Notes: a model not told the origin generated them from the letters alone. A stretch of DNA of 64,000 nt from Capitulum mitella (GCA_030062745.1 CP099840.1:3286001-3350000); one strand, 5' to 3'; positions 11,290 through 25,868 are shown, numbered from the stretch's first letter. A program made the numbers and translations.

Positions 11290-14200
11290 CCGTCAGCGGC
11301 ACTGGGCTGGACCAACAGCCAGAGATGAGGCGGAGCGAGATATAGAGGAATTCGTCAGCGGCGCAGTGGTTCCCTATGGTTCAGATGTCCTAACGTTGGT
11401 TCCTGGACAGATCTGATGTCTCCAACTGAATGATGACGCAGGCCTCACGCTCATCAAATACGAGAAATAATGAGAGAAGTATGTCAGCAAACCAAAAGTT
11501 ATTAAACGCAAACCGGACATTTGCATGAGCCATAAATTTCAAAAGATTCGACTTCATCGCACACTAAATCACACCCGAAATCGTTCCGAACAGAATAAAC
11601 AAAACGAAATAACACGAAACAAAAGCCAGGATTCTCAGCACCGCCATGGGCCGAATCATTTGTCACGGCGAAATGGCCCGAACCGTCAACATCTTCATCA
11701 GGCAAACACCGGGCTTAGCGCGGTGTCAGCCGGCCGTCAGTTTTGGCCGCAATCAAACCCTGGCATTATGTATTGTGAGCCGCGTTATCGGAGGCAAGTC
11801 GGTTTTACCCGACCAATGCGACTCTCAGTCCGTTGGGCCCGCCGTCCGCAGACCTAACGGACGCGGACTTTCTCCGTTTCGGACGCGAGCGGAGGCACGA
11901 CGGAGGCTTTGATGGCGTCGTCAACGGCGCAGAACCGTCGAAACCGGATCAGAGGTGACCGCTAGCCAGAAAATCTCGTCCTTTGACCGAATCATCCATC
12001 GGGTTCGCTGAAGCGCTGGACCAGGCCAGGTATCAGCTGCCCGCCCGCAGGTGAGATGATCAAACGTAATACCGAACGCCCACGTGAAACGCCCATCCTG
12101 GGCACCGCCTCCTGCCCACCGGCGCGTCAGGACCCTGAGAAGATGCCGCCATCTGACGGTTCCTCAATAAAACGACGGAAACGAAAAGGTTTTGTGGCCC
12201 TAAATCTTCAACAGCCAAACTGATAGCGAATGATAAAAACGGGGCAGCCGAAGTTGTAAGCGATCCATTACAGTGACCGTAGCAATGTCCAGAGAGGGAT
12301 TCCCGTGATGTCTGTTGCGCCCTACGGTACTGCAATTCAAGGACTTTGTTCTGAGAACTGCATGGTAAAAAGTACCAGATCCAGTGTTCATGACATGCGG
12401 GAAAAGCAAGGCCTTTCTGCTACACAACCAGCATTAGTTTAGCTGAAATATATCATGAACGATAAACCAAATACGAGCCTGTGTCCCTCAAGATACCGCA
12501 CCAAGTCAAGATGGTCCCACATGACCGTCCGAGAAGGGGGTACGCTGGATCCGCCACCAGAGCCCTGCCGCCGCCACCGCCGCCGAACCGCCACCGCCAC
12601 CGTCACCGCCACCGCCACCGCCGCCGCCGCCGCCGCCGCACTAGCGCCACCTACGCCACACACGTTCTCCTTGCCGGTTGTGCCGCCGCGGGCGCACAGC
12701 GGCTGCGACCGAGCGCGGCCCGTCCACCGGCCGGCCTGACACTGGCGCCGTCCGCCGTCCGCCGGCCGCCGAGCCTCGTCGGCGGCGACGCGCAGCCACG
12801 GCCGGCGGGCAGGTGCGCCGCCGCCGCCACCAGCGACGATGGGCGAACGGCCGTCGCCGGCAGCGGTCCGCCCGGTGGCCGGCGAGGGACGACGGGGGGG
12901 GGACGGACGGCTACTGACGTGGGGATCACCGGGCGGGCACGAGCTCGGTCGAGCCCGCCGCGCAATCTCCGGACAACTCGACCGTCCGGCGCCCCATAAA
13001 CAGGAACACGAACGCGGCGCCCGCCGGAGCCGACACGACGACCTGTCGGAACGCCCCGGGCACGTCTCCGCGCGAGCTCAGGCGACAACGACGCGACGCC
13101 GCGGCGAGCCGGCGCTCGCCACGTCCCGACCTCCCCCTCCACCGCGCACGACGGTCGGCCGCGTCGCAGGCACCCAAACGACCCACGCCGGTCGCGTCCG
13201 CCCCCGGCGTTGCCGGCCGCGGACCGCTCTCGTCACGCGGAAGCGCGCCGCCTGCAGCGGACGCGACAGGCAGCGGCGCCCGCCGCCAGACGTGCGGCCG
13301 CCGCCCGTAACGGGTCGCCGCCGGCCGGGCCTCCGTCGACGGCGACGGGCGCCGGCGCGACGCGGACCGCTCGACCGAGCCGGGCCGGCGGCGGCAGGCC
13401 GGCCGGACTGCGTCGGCCGGTAATGACCCAGCAGGACGGACCGTCCCAGGTCCGGACCGCGTCGCCTGGCCGCTCATGCCGACGCCGCGCTCAGGCGAAT
13501 CTTCTCCCCGGAATCCGTTGCGCTGAGTTCGGTTCGACCAGTCGGCGAACAACAGCCTGTCCATGAGACATGAACATGGCCCGATGCTGGCTGGCTGTGG
13601 TCTCTCCGACTCAGCCGTGGCCTACCGGGACAGAGCCAAGTCCGCAGTCCACCAAGACCGTCCAGTCTCCGACTGGCCCAAAGCCCGATCCAATCTGACT
13701 CCCGAACGGCGGCGGCGGCGGCGGCGACTCCCTCGGCAGGCAATCGCCGGTCCCGGCCGCTCCTCCCCGACCCGGCGCAAGTCGGCACGGCCGGCGACGG
13801 TGGTCGATACCGGCGCCCGACGCCCCGTACTTCACCGTCGTCCCGGAACGGCCGAGGATGACACCTGCTCCCGGGCCGGAGCCGCGCCGCGGCGAGACAG
13901 AGTCGCCGACGGCCGCGCCGTCCTCTCGCAGCTCGGCCCGCCCGTCCGCCGCGTCCGCCGAGGACCGCGCCCCCTCGCCACACGGGGGCCGCTCTCCCCC
14001 ACACCGCGGCCTCCTCCGTTCCCAGAACGGGACAACGCCGGCAGGCGGTCGCGTGTCGCGCGGCGGCGGCGCGTGCCAGGCCGACACGAGCCGACGCGGC
14101 GCCTGCATCTGCCGCCAGATGGGCCTTCCCAGTGTTTCATCACACCGAACGGCGGCAGCGACGACGGGTCCAGGCCGCCGTTCCATGGGCGACACCGAAC

Positions 14201-17200
14201 TACGCCCGAATCACCACGACAAAGTTTTCTGACCCTTACAATGGCTCAAAAACGACGAACGGGGTAGAACAGAGTTCATCCCGATTGTTAACTTTCATGC
14301 GAATGCAATGCGTTCACGCCCACACTCGCAAAGATGACATGGCGCGGTTCACAGCATCCTGGATCAGTCAACCTTTTCCCAGGCAGGAGTCTAGTTCAAG
14401 ACCAGTTCAGCAGATTACTGAATGAGTTCATTTCCGCATAAAAAATGAGTATTTCACCGGGTGTTGCAACAAGAAGAGCCACTTGGAAGCAGCAGCTGCT
14501 GCCAAGGTATCAGGAAGTTCCACTGTTCCAATTCTTCGTCGACGAGCCGCCCCCTTCATTATGAGCCAGACACGCACAGCCGACAGCGGCCGCCGACGGC
14601 CAGCCGCGGCCCGGCCGACGACTTCGTCTGGGCGTCAGCGCCGGCTGGCGCAGCTCTGTCATGCTGAAGAGCCGCCATCAGGGCCATAACAGTCGGGACA
14701 ACGCCGCCCGGACCGGCTTAACGGATAGTTCGTCGCATCCGCCGCACCGCCGTCGCCGACGGCAGCATGGCGCCGCGTCGACGCCGACGCTCGTCGCGGT
14801 CGGCCGAGACCGCCGGCGGGAGCGGCGGCGTGCAGCTCCGCACTGACAGCCGCCGACCCAACGGCACGCCGAGACTATTACGTCATCACCGTCCCCGCGT
14901 TCAGGGACCTTCGCACGGTCGAATCGATCTCTGGCTGTTACCGCCGAGTCGGCCCGGGGTCTGTTGTCGGCACGTAAGCATATGCGCATGAGTGTGCTGA
15001 GCTCGGTCCAGACCTGCAACAGGGTTTTAACTCGGATTTCTCGCCATTCACGTCATCACTTACACAGAAAGAGCTTGGGCTTTCTGGTCTTCTAAAACAA
15101 CTATCGGCCCCTTTTTGGAGGACCGGGCAAAAACTAGTCATTCGGGGATCAAAAGTAGGAATGACGATATGCGAAGGTCAACGTAGACCAGTCGCACAGC
15201 AGGCATAAAAGCCTGTACCGTGACAATCTCGGAATGCCTTATTCCAATCTCCCATTAGATCACTCCGGCGCCCTCAAGCACCCCCACGCGTCAGAAACAA
15301 GAACGAATGATGCCTCCGCGCGTAACGCGGCTGCGCCGGATCCACCGACGCCGAGTTCAATTTGCTGAGATTACACGGCATATTCCCGAGCATGCAGCGC
15401 TGGTCAGGGACTCCCCGAGCAATTCTACACTATCGGAGGGCCAAAATTCAATCCCTCAACCGGATCTTCAGTGGACAGGACAGCGCGACGTCTCCGAGAG
15501 CCAGCTCGCCGAAGTCGACGTTTGGACCCTAATGAGTTCCCGGGTCCCGGGCCCAACGAGGCCATTTTCCGTACGCAGCGCTTGGACGGGAAAGCGAGCC
15601 GTCCTGGCTCCCGCATATGCTCAATGCGACCGAATGCCGGCAGGACTGTTTTTGTTTTGTTTGATCGGAATGGTTGCTAGGGAGACGTGGACATCGGAGA
15701 TCGGGGCTCGTATTACGCATGGCTTGTTTCTTACATTCCGACCACTATACCCGATCGAACGACTCCAAGTAACGTTAAAGACCGAGGCAACTGTGTTCAA
15801 GTATTGACTCTCGTCCTCCTGACGACCACAAGTCTCCTGGCCGCTCCGGCTCACCACGGCCAGACCTGGTGACACCCGACAACACGGCACTGACCCCCCC
15901 CCCGGGTTCCGCCGACTCCTGCAGCGATGACTGCCGGGATGAGCCTGGTCCAGTCTCGATCCGTCCGGCTGCCGGCCGCGGCCGCGACCATCCGCGAGGC
16001 CGGCCTTCAATTCGCCGCCGACGGCCTGGGCGGGCCGGGCCGAGCCGGCCATCAGCCATGATACGGCACGCGGCGGCGACGCCCGGCAGCGGCAGCGGCG
16101 GCGGCGGCGGCGAGCGGGCGTCGCCGGCGGCGGCCCGCCGTCACCGCCCGATGACGGACGGCCGGCAGACGGCCCTCCGGGGACGCATCTGGCGACGGTC
16201 AACGACGCGCGCCGAAGCCGGCCGCAGCCGGACTAATACCGCCGCCAGCGCGGCCTGATTAGACCAGGCCGTGCGCCGGCTTCTCCGCCCGGCGGCACCT
16301 GGCGGCGAGGAAACAGCCCGCCGCCGCCCCCGCCCGGCCGCGGGCCAGACAGCCCGGCCGGAGGGACCCTCTCCGACCATCTCCGGCCGCGGGCGCGCCA
16401 ATAATTAATGTTCGCGGCCGAAGCGGCGTCGGCCGCCGCCGCAGCACGTCCGCTGTTTGCCGGCGGCGCCGGCAAATATTTGCGGCCGGCCGGCCCGACC
16501 ATCGGAGGAGTAGTAGCCATCGGCGGCCGGCCGGCGGCCGGGGCTGGCGGCGGCCGGCCGCCACCGGAGCGGCATCAGCGGCCGGTCCGCGTGCCGGCGA
16601 CGGAGAGGGATCGCGCCCGGCCGCCCCGCGCTGCATTCAAATGCGGCCGGCCCGCTTTATAACTGGATTTATGGTGATCTGAGCGGGCAAAAAGCTGTCC
16701 AGCTGGGACAGCCGGGCGGCCGGCGGCGGCGCGCGTGATGAACAGGGTCGCCGGGCGCGCGAGAGGGCTGCCGTATCGCAGCGCCGGGCACCGCATCGAG
16801 CCGCGACAGAGCGCTGACGGAGCGGGCAGCGGCACGACTGCGGCCTTCTACAGGCCGCCGTTCCACGTCACTCGACGGCAGGAATATGACGCAGCATGTC
16901 CCACGAGGAGGGTGAAAAATGTCATACAACCGGTAGCAATCGGACGTTTGTTTGAATGTTTACTGGGTAACTGATTGAAATTTATCCATCCATCTGGAAA
17001 TACGCTTATATGGGCCGTCATTTCGATACATAGAAAAACACTCATTCAGCCTTCCAGTGTTTAGGTGAACTGCATACAAAGTCGGTTATTGGAAACACGA
17101 ATCATGTCCTGACGTAAGGCTTTTAGTCGCCTCGAGAAACAATGCCAAAAATCATGTCAGTTAAGTTATGATGGCATCCTTGTCAGGCTTTCTTTCAAGG

Positions 17201-19264
17201 AAACAGAAAATCGTGCATATTTCAAGGGTAACCTTCCACCCCACGTTCCACCTTGGTCTACTTTCGAAAAAGACACAGCTGATCCCAAAAATACCGCTAA
17301 CCACGTTTCCATGTCACGATCCGATAACCCCCATTTTACTCATTTACGGCACATTAACGTAATTTCTCTAACTTTCAAATCACAATGAGCTGATGATTCA
17401 CAGACGCCTGATTTTGCGGGACGGCTTCTCGTCCATCCGATGGGCCAGGTGAGCTTCGCTGATTGCAAACAGAAGTTTGTTTGCGCCGGTATTCTAGTTC
17501 ACTAAGTTTCGGCACATACGGGATGCCTAACAAGTTTACTGATTCGGGTTCACCAGCCAAAACCGGCCAAAACTGCAGGACCATCTAAACTTGTTCACGA
17601 CGCGTCATGTCAAGCGAGCTAATTCAGTGTTGAATGATGTGACAAAGTTTGCAGTTAACTTTACTCATGATAACCTTTCAGGTATTGATACGATTAAAAC
17701 TGGCATAATGAAGACGAATTGGGCTGCTTCACATCAATCATGAATTTACGGAGGCGAAACAGCAAACGCCTAGTGATAAATATCACGGGACCAGGCTTAG
17801 GAGAATCTGTTCTGAGACATTCAATGTACTCCTGGCTTGTGAGCACTGTTTTAACAGGCCCTGCATCACCGACTGGGGCAAAACTTTAGCACCAAGTGTA
17901 CCTGGCGAGCAGGATGGTATCCCACAGCAGCCGGCGCCGATGACGGCTGTCCGTCAGGCGCCTGCTCCGGCGTGGCCGGCTCTCTGACAGTGTTCGGTCG
18001 TCGGGACCGTCGCCCGCCCACCGGCGGGACGTGATCCTCAGCGTGCCGCCGCGTCAGCCCGCCTGATCCCCGGGGGGACGGCGCCGATAACCGGCCTCAC
18101 GCTCCACTGGCAGCGTCCAGACGGCGCTCAGACCGGCGACGGGCCGCCACCGCCGCGCCTCAGTCGACGGCCGACGCCGAGGAGACGACTGACGTCCAGA
18201 AGGAAACGGGGTAACTCCCGGCAAAGTGGGACCAGACGCCACAGACCGTAAACGGATATACGGCTGCCAAGTCGCCGACTATGCCATTACTGCCTCGACA
18301 AACGCTACGCGAGATGGCCAGGTCAGCCGTAATGGATTTTGCGTAGTGTTTTACGAAATTAGCCGGCTAACACGAAGAGCGTTGTACCACTGAGAAGACG
18401 AAGGGCGTGTTTTCACGTTTGCCAGCTCAGTTGACGACGCTCAGTTGACGTAGCCAACCGACTGGACCAATGCATATCATAAATATGCATCAGACTAATA
18501 AGAGCCTAACTTCTCTCCATGATTCCAGACATCCATCAGCAGACCGCGTGGTAACAGCAATTTGCGCTTCGATCAGACGTTCAAACCGCTAAAGCGATCA
18601 TCGCCATGCCATGACCATTTAGTCAAACGAATGAGCTCGATAACATGGAACTTATCATCGTTCCATGAATTAATCAATGCTGCTCGAACTGACGACCACG
18701 AGCTCCCTCTAAAACAGCCGCAATAAATCCGTGGGCAATGGGCGGAAGGTCATCCAAGCCAACGCCGCTCTCCGACCCGTCCACCAGCACGAGCATAGCC
18801 CACTCTATGGAGGAGCCGGTCTCCGACCAGGCATCCCCGCTCCGTCGGCGGCGCGGGCCACTCCAATGAAGAGGCCCGTCCCGGCCCGGTGGCAGCCTAT
18901 TAACTGCAGCGCTCTGCCGGCCGGCGGCGGCGATTCATCGCTGTGTCTGCCGCGCCCATCTCCGCCCGCGGGCGGGAGGGGGGAGGGGGGGGGGTGGAGT
19001 ACAGCCACCGCCGACCCCTGCGCCGGCGGCCGGGCCCTGCCCCGCTCCCGCCGGACGGGGAATCTGCCGACCCGCCGCCGGCGGCCCGGCCACGGGCAAT
19101 TGCCGCCGGCGGCAGCGGCCCGGTCGCCGCCGCCGCCGCTATCAATCCTCGTGAAATATACGCGAGCGCCGGATTAATCAACTCCAACTAGCCTTTTAAA
19201 CTGATTAGAGGCGGCCGTGATATCTGGAGGAGCCGGGAGGGCGGCGGCGGACGGCGGACGGCGC
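11290..19264 (-). other. Dys: Middle part of the 19.6-kb intron
   Basis: AT-richer stretches (11.4-12.5, 14.2-15.8, 16.9-18.7 kb) alternate with GC-rich ones (12.5-14.2, 15.9-16.7, 18.7-19.3 kb). It holds a short (CCGCCA/CCGCCG) run at 12,570-12,645 and a G run near 18,975. No exon with splice support, RNA gene or intact mobile element was seen. Confidence 0.5.
12570..12645. repeat. (CCGCCA/CCGCCG)n low-complexity run
   Basis: About 75 bases of imperfect hexanucleotide CCGCCA alternating with CCGCCG. It is one of several GCC-type runs in the GC-rich blocks. Confidence 0.85.
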
Positions 19265-19497
19265 AGCGGCCGTCACTGCTCTCCGGCCAGGAAACTCGTC
19301 CCGGCGGCGGCGGTCAGCCCCAGGCGGTCAGCGCGCGCGCCCGCCGGCCGTCCACCAGGCGCCGTCGCCGGACCCAATCTAACAGCGGCCGTCACTGCTC
19401 TCCGGCCAGGAAACTCGTCCCGGCGGCGGCGGTCAGCCCCAGGCGGTCAGCGCGCGCGCCCGCCGGCCGTCCACCAGGCGCCGTCGCCGGACCCAAT
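19265..19497. repeat. Perfect 114-bp tandem duplication (period 119)
   Basis: Bases 19,265-19,378 recur without a mismatch at 19,384-19,497. Both start AGCGGCCGTCACTGC and end GGACCCAAT, and five bases separate them. The second copy is followed by a small TCAAT insertion. Identity over 114 bases means a recent duplication or an assembly duplication. Confidence 0.95.
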
Positions 19498-21179
19498 TCA
19501 ATCTAACGGCGGCCGCAGGTGGGTGGACGCGGCTCCGAGCGGGCGAACCGGCCGCCCGTCGCAGCGACCATCCGTCTTGCTGCGCCGCTCTCGACACCAT
19601 CACTCTCCGCGGGACGCACTTCGCGGCCGCCTGCAGTTCGGCCGGCCGGGCGCCCGGCGACGTCGCGTCGCGCCCTTCGCCGGCTATTTCGCCCGGCGCA
19701 CGCGATATCGACCCCGACGGACCGCGCGCCTCGTCGCCCGGCCGCCGTAAAACGCACATTCCGGCGTCGTTTGGCAATCCCCGGCCGGCGAGTTTGCGCG
19801 CCGTCGGCGGACGCCGGCGGAACTCCATTCGCCGCCGCCGCGAGGCGCCCCCCGGGAGGCGCATTCAGACCCCACCGGGGACCGATTCCCCGAACTGGCA
19901 ACGGCCGAGTCCGCCGGGCCCATTTGCCAATCAAAGCAATGCTCGATGCAAATTCGCGCCCGCCTGATGGGGATGCATAATGAGAGCGCCGCGACGGCTC
20001 GCGCGATTCATTTCGCCGCAACAGTTCCGCTTGCGAGATCCAGGGTACGGCGCGGCGCACTGGTGATTGGTTTTGAAGGCAGCCAGGCGTGGCGATGGCG
20101 GGATCGCGCCGGCGCCCGATAAACCGGCAGATCAGTCAGTCAAGATCAGTCGGTCGCACTGAGCGCCGACGCCCGGGAAGCGGAGTTAAAACGGGTCAGT
20201 CGTGCAAAAATCGTCAATATACTGCATCCTTCTTTTGCGAATGTCGGTGCACTACATGACTCAGCAAATTTGGGTTACACTTAGGTGAACATGGGTGTTC
20301 AATTGATGCTTTTTGTTCAATTTATACACAAAGTAACGTAATAAACCGCGAATTTACGTCGCTTGAACGCTTGCGCAGTGCTATTTCACCTCGTTTTAGA
20401 GTGAATCGCGAACGACCGACCGAGGAAATCACTTTCCGTAGACCCACTCAGCGAGAGAATCAGCAGCCAATCCAAGGTGACCACCAACATCCTCTGCGTT
20501 GTCACAATATCGACAAGGTCCCTCTTAACACGACAAAGCACTGCGTCTCAGCCTCCCGAACCCATTGAAAGCAACGCACCCAAGGGCGCAACGCAAACGT
20601 AAAATCTCGAACACTGCGTGCCGGAAATTTCCAGCAGGCGGTCGGCGGCGCTGCGCCAGTCGCGGCAGCCGACAGCCCCGGCCGCGCCCGGCCGTCTCCG
20701 CCGCGCCCGATCTTCTCCGGGGCGCCGGCCGCGCCGGGCCGGCGAGTCAGCACTCCGGCCGGCACTTACGAGCCGTCCGGCGGCCGGAACGAGGCCGGCC
20801 GAGCCAGGACACCGGCCGGCGCCCATTCGGCCCGTCCGGAGCTCGTCCGGCGCGGCCGCCGCCCTCCCGGGAGGCATCTGGCGCTCGTTCTCTGCACTTT
20901 TACGGCCGCCGGCTTATCGTGAATACCCGGCCGCCGCGGCCGCCGCCGGAATTGGATTCGGCCCGACCGCGGCCGGAATAACCTCTAATCTCGGCGCCCG
21001 TGTCCGAGATTCGGTCCGGCCGGCGCGACCCGGCGCCCCTCGCGACACCGTCCGCAGCTCCGCGGTTTCGCCCGGCCCGACCGCAGCGCCACCTATTCCT
21101 CTATCGCCGCGCCGGTGGCGCAGCGGCGTGTCGGAAACGAGAAGCTCGCCGTCCGCGCGGGCCGCGGGCCGGGACTGAC
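19498..21179 (-). other. Dys: First part of the 19.6-kb intron after exon 55e
   Basis: GC-rich DNA at 19.5-20.1 and 20.6-21.2 kb flanks an AT-richer stretch at 20.2-20.6 kb. No exon or known element is recognised. Confidence 0.55.
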
Positions 21180-21369
21180 CTTGAGCTGGTTGCAGGGCGT
21201 GCGAAGCGCCTGGACGTCCTGGCGCGCGCCGAGCCGCTCCACCTCGCCGTCGATGTACTCCAGCTGCGACTCGGTCTCGGACATCCAGGCCGAGAACCGC
21301 TCCAGCGCCTGGTCGAAGTTGGACAGCGACGACACGGCCGAGTGCAAGCTCTTGCCGCGCGCGATTATG
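21180..21369 (-). CDS. Dys: Dystrophin internal exon, repeats 21-22 (human exon 55 equivalent, same 190-bp length)
   Basis: Internal exon of 190 bp, the length of human exon 55. The acceptor is TTCTTGTCATTTCCAG|C and the donor CAGCTCAAG|GTCAGT. It starts in phase 2 and ends in phase 0. The peptide reads IIARGKSLHSAVSSLSNF, then DQALERFSAWMSETESQLEY and a charged helix ending TPCNQLK. Human LEKFLAWLTEAETTANVLQ aligns with ALERFSAWMSETESQLEY, sharing the helix-A Trp of repeat 22. Nearly all codons end in G or C. The following intron (19,551 bases) is the longest in the window and holds the internal first exon at 6.1-6.7 kb. Confidence 0.95.
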
Positions 21370-24300
21370 CTGGAAATGACAAGAACGACGCGTTGATGAG
21401 CGGTGGGCATACAGACAGGCAGAGGCAAGGAGATCACAGGGCGGTCTTTCAATGAAAAAGTGCCAGTTCCCCGCCGAGAATGACTCAGGGGGAACTTTCA
21501 ACTCAAGACAATTGTCTGGAAAGGAACGAAACATTCAATGCGCCAGACACCAATCAGTAGTGTGTATGAAGACCGCGCCGGCTGCTAGCGCCATGCCTCG
21601 CTTCATTAGCATGGATCATGATGTCAGTTTAACTGGTACGACAGCTGGATCGAACCCTGTCCAAGATATGGCTGGCATTCATAAATTCCATCACTACAGA
21701 CGTGAAAGATTTTACCCAGTTCGATGAAATGACAACATGTCATCGCGGATGTGTCAGCTTTCCAGATGCATCACTTCTTAGAGTCTCCTGGGGCCTATTA
21801 CTTCATGACTGGAGCAAGCGTATCCCATCTTTCATCCACCAAACTACAGCTTCTTTTTCTTTCCGGCAGATGGCGAGCAAGGCGGCGTTTTTCTGAACGC
21901 GGCGGGAACACCGTATTGCCACCGCTGCCCGGGCACAAGAGGCAATTTATCTCGGGCAGAGGCCGCACGTGAATGGGACGGTAATGGCCGCGGCGTTATT
22001 GTTGGCGGCCAGGTTACTCAGCCTCAGGCATTTTTCCACAGTTGCCAGGGAGACGGTCAGCAGCGCGGCTGGGTAGAAATATCTGGCGGCGGCCACCAGA
22101 CGGGGTCAATATCGTGCATTTCGACGGAAGGATGGACGGCCACTGCGGTAGGACACAGGTTACCCCTGGTGCTAGCGACGTCACGACAGCCCCGCCGTCG
22201 TCTGGACTGGAATCACGACCAGCGAGGGACGCACACGCGGGCGGCTCTTCGCGGAACGTACGCCCGGCGACGCACATCCGTCCCCTGGTCTTCTCCATCC
22301 CCAGGTAAGCACCTAAATCTAGCCAAAAAACTAAAACTGTTCCGCGACCACATAAAAACGCCAACAAGGCAATTACCACATAACCGCTAGCTCACTGCAA
22401 TCCTGATCGTCGCGCTTCACGACCGTTTTGTACTATTTGATCCACTTGCCAGGGTTTTCACGTGAAATGATGTCGCCTGGAAACTCCGAATCGACTAGGT
22501 GCGCCAAATCAGGACAGTGCATGCGCCATAGCGCAAGCTGTAGCACACCTGCCCCGAGACAAGCATCTCCAAAGCGGCCCCCACGCAGGTCCGACGCATG
22601 CCCAATGCTGACCTTTTCAGTTATCATCCTCCTGCTGCCTATCGCGGACTCAATGCGTGTCTCGACGGAACCTTTCGGCCGGCCACCACATGGGCTCCAC
22701 AAGGGGGATCAAACGCCATGGCTCGACGCAGCCAAATGGGCGAGCCGAACCGTCTTCAGCACGTCATCTCGCCGCATTACGGCATATGTTCCACTGCGCT
22801 CCAACGACCAAACTTGCCTCCTTGACGGCATCGATACGTCCTCCGGCGGGCAAACTTCCTATCGCGAGCACAATGCTTATCCGGGAAAGGGAGCAATCCC
22901 AAGTGCCGCACGTCAGCCGGCAAGAGTCATGAGGCAGCCGGGGCCGCCTAAACTTCAGCCGTGTCGTTCGGACAATGACCATCCATTGTCGGCATTTCAT
23001 TTGGCCGGCCCGCCGGCGGGGCGCAGCAACACACGGCAGCTCGCATGGGGCCCGGCTCTTAGTGGCCCACACGACGCCGACGGTCGCGTCCAGCCGGCCG
23101 GAAACAGCACCGCCGGGGACGATTAAATCGACTCCGGATCCGGCCGCCCGACGGCTGCCCGCCGAGCGCTGAACATCGCCAGCAAAAACACAGACCATTC
23201 GTTAAAAACACTAATAAATGCAAATAGATTCCGTTAGCCTCCCGAAGTGTGCAGCGACGGAATCAAAGACGACAAAACCTGTTTGTCGCGCGAAATCCGA
23301 GCTCGCCACCCGAGGGCTTACGTGTAGGGAGTAATTTTGACCACTCACCAAAAAGGATAGGACTGGGGAAACTACATCGTACCGTCCACTTCAGGACAAC
23401 GGCCGCTCCTTGCTCGGATACTTTGGTCTCGAAACAAATACCGGCGCCCGTTCTGGGACTCAAACGCCGTACATACCACACGTCCGACTGGCGACATTAC
23501 ACGAAACACGTTACACAACAGAAGCTGATTTCTGCGAAATTCATGAAGCAAAAAAACAACGTGAACCCAAGACAGCTTTGCGATGTTTTCAAGACATTAT
23601 AACTAATTCCTGCTGAAATGGGAGCACGATGCTTTCTTCACATCAAAGAACACGTTGTCTTTTTCACCCGACCAAGACGCCATCGTAAATGCCGCAGTCC
23701 CATGAACGTCAGCCTTCAGCAATCAAAAGACCCGTAACCCACGCCAAGAGCCCTCGATCACACCGCGGCGCGAGGCTCCCCTGACAGCGGCCGTCGGGCG
23801 ATTTACCGCCGCATCCCGTCGCGACAGGCGACGCCATCACTCGGCGGCAATCCCGCGCCGACATGAGCACGAGCGAGCGCCGAACGCCTTCGGAGACCCC
23901 TCGCCGACCGCCGCGGCGGACCAGATCGATGGCGCGCCCGGGGGCCCATCGAGCCCGGGATGAAGACCGCCGCCGGCCGCCGGCCGCCCGTCCGTCCGCG
24001 CTCAAATGCCAAAGGCCTGCTTAGCATGCAACAAGGCCGGCGTGGACCGCGACCGGCGCCGACTGAGCCGAGTGCTGGCCGGGATTTCCGGGCGCGGGCT
24101 CCGAGCCGCGCGGCCGGGACCGGGAAACCGCCCCGCTGCCGCGCGCCCGGGGACCAGGCCCTGACCGGCCCCGTTCCCTTCCCCGCACAGGGACGTGACG
24201 CTGCCGATATCACCGGGCCACCCGGCCGGAGGACTTCAGCCAGCCGACGGGCAGCGGCTGTGCGGGACAAATGCCGCGAGCTCCACGGCTCCGACCCGCG

Positions 24301-25868
24301 AACGGGCCGGCGTTCCGCAGCTGGGCGCGCGTCCCGGCGCCGACGCAAATCACGGTGTTCCGTCGGCGAAAAACGTGCCGAGCGGTGGCCGGACGACACA
24401 CCGCCGGCGGGCGGGATTGGATAGCGGCTTCTTGCGCGCGCCCCAGGCGACCTCACGGATCGGCGGTGCGGAAATAGCCTTCTGTCGGGACGAATGCGTG
24501 GATTTCCCCGGGGATGACGCACGTGAGCGGCGAGGAGATGAGGACATGCTCGAGAGCACCTCGGTCCGCAACGGCGGCCCGACAAAACCTTTTAACACAG
24601 AGATACGGATGCATTCGTTGAACTCCGCTGGACAGGCTGAGCCTCTGTCTACACAAGAGTGATGAGACTCATTCCAGTCCAAAATTGGGGAAAACAGCAC
24701 GGCATCCGAGCCGAAAACAAAACGAAACTGCACCACGGCGCCGCAAACTCGGGAAACCTGAACCTCCGTTAACGTCACACAATAGCCGCTTCCCGCAACA
24801 CCAAGCGATGATTGTCACAATCAATTTCGCTCGCACTGTTTACAAATGCACCGCGGCGCCGCTGGCGGTTGGCAAGGCGACCCGGGTCCGAAGCCCGTGA
24901 GCCGGAGGAGCTCAACAGAGATCCCCACACGGGTGTCGATAGCGGTTGGAGTGACGCCACGTTTACGAGCATTTCGCAAATCCATACAGCCACGACCAAC
25001 ACTATGGGGACCGAGTCTGCCATGATGAAGTGCGAGGGCGGTGGACAGGATACGATGGCACGGTTTGTCGCCAGCCTTGTAGCCTCTGTGATCGTTCTAT
25101 GAATTTGGAACATGTTTTTGCTTCAGAAGACCTAGCTGAAGTGAAAATGTTGCCCGTTGCCAAAAACTCCCAGAAGAAAAGACCAAAATGATTCCTCGAT
25201 TAACACGGCGATTACATGATCTCGTTCAAAATGCCAACTAGTTACATGAAATGTATTCCAGTTTCAGAATGTTTCAGTTCCAAAATGCATTTGTTCACAC
25301 ATAATTTTTTGGCTCATAATAAATTATTCCTTTCTGACGCTTCTTACTGACACCGTAACAATTCAGTCGACTAAATACGTGAAAGAAATGTCAATGACGG
25401 AATGCAAGCAACCAAACATCAACGTCAAATCACAGGCCACTGGCAAACGTCCATCACAGCCAGAAGCGATCTACGACGCGCATCCTTCAGCCGAAATAGT
25501 CGAGCGCGGAAAGACTTTGTAAAAACTTGACAGAGAAAATGCTGGCGAGATAATGGAGCTGATGAGCGGCCGACGTCCAGCATCCTGCGAAGGCGGAGAG
25601 CAAACGTGTCTGGTGGCCTCCAGCATTAACTCCCGGCTGGAGATGTCTGCAGTGGTCCGCAGTACCGGGATGTTTTCCGAGACACTCATTACCCAGTCTC
25701 CAGAGCCCGACCTTGTGCCGAGGACATTGCGCGATAAACCTCTCCCGAATGACTGCAAGGCACCACATCTGGACATAAATCGCGTAATGAGGCGTTTTAC
25801 AACCATCACAAACACAGTCCTGGATCCCATTAGGAGCATCCTCTCCCACGGCTGCCAGAGCGGCTCAC
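21370..25868 (-). other. Dys: Intron between exon 54e and exon 55e
   Basis: 4,499 bases of mostly moderate GC. GC-rich blocks lie at 23.8-24.4 kb and an AT-rich block at 25.1-25.5 kb. A minus-strand sequence near 21,645-21,655 resembles a tRNA B box, but no matching A box or cloverleaf is present. No other feature is supported. Confidence 0.55.

Noticed and set aside
21640..21720. tRNA-like B box (GGTTCGATCC on the minus strand)
   Set aside because: There is no A box at the right distance and the flanking bases do not pair into an acceptor stem.
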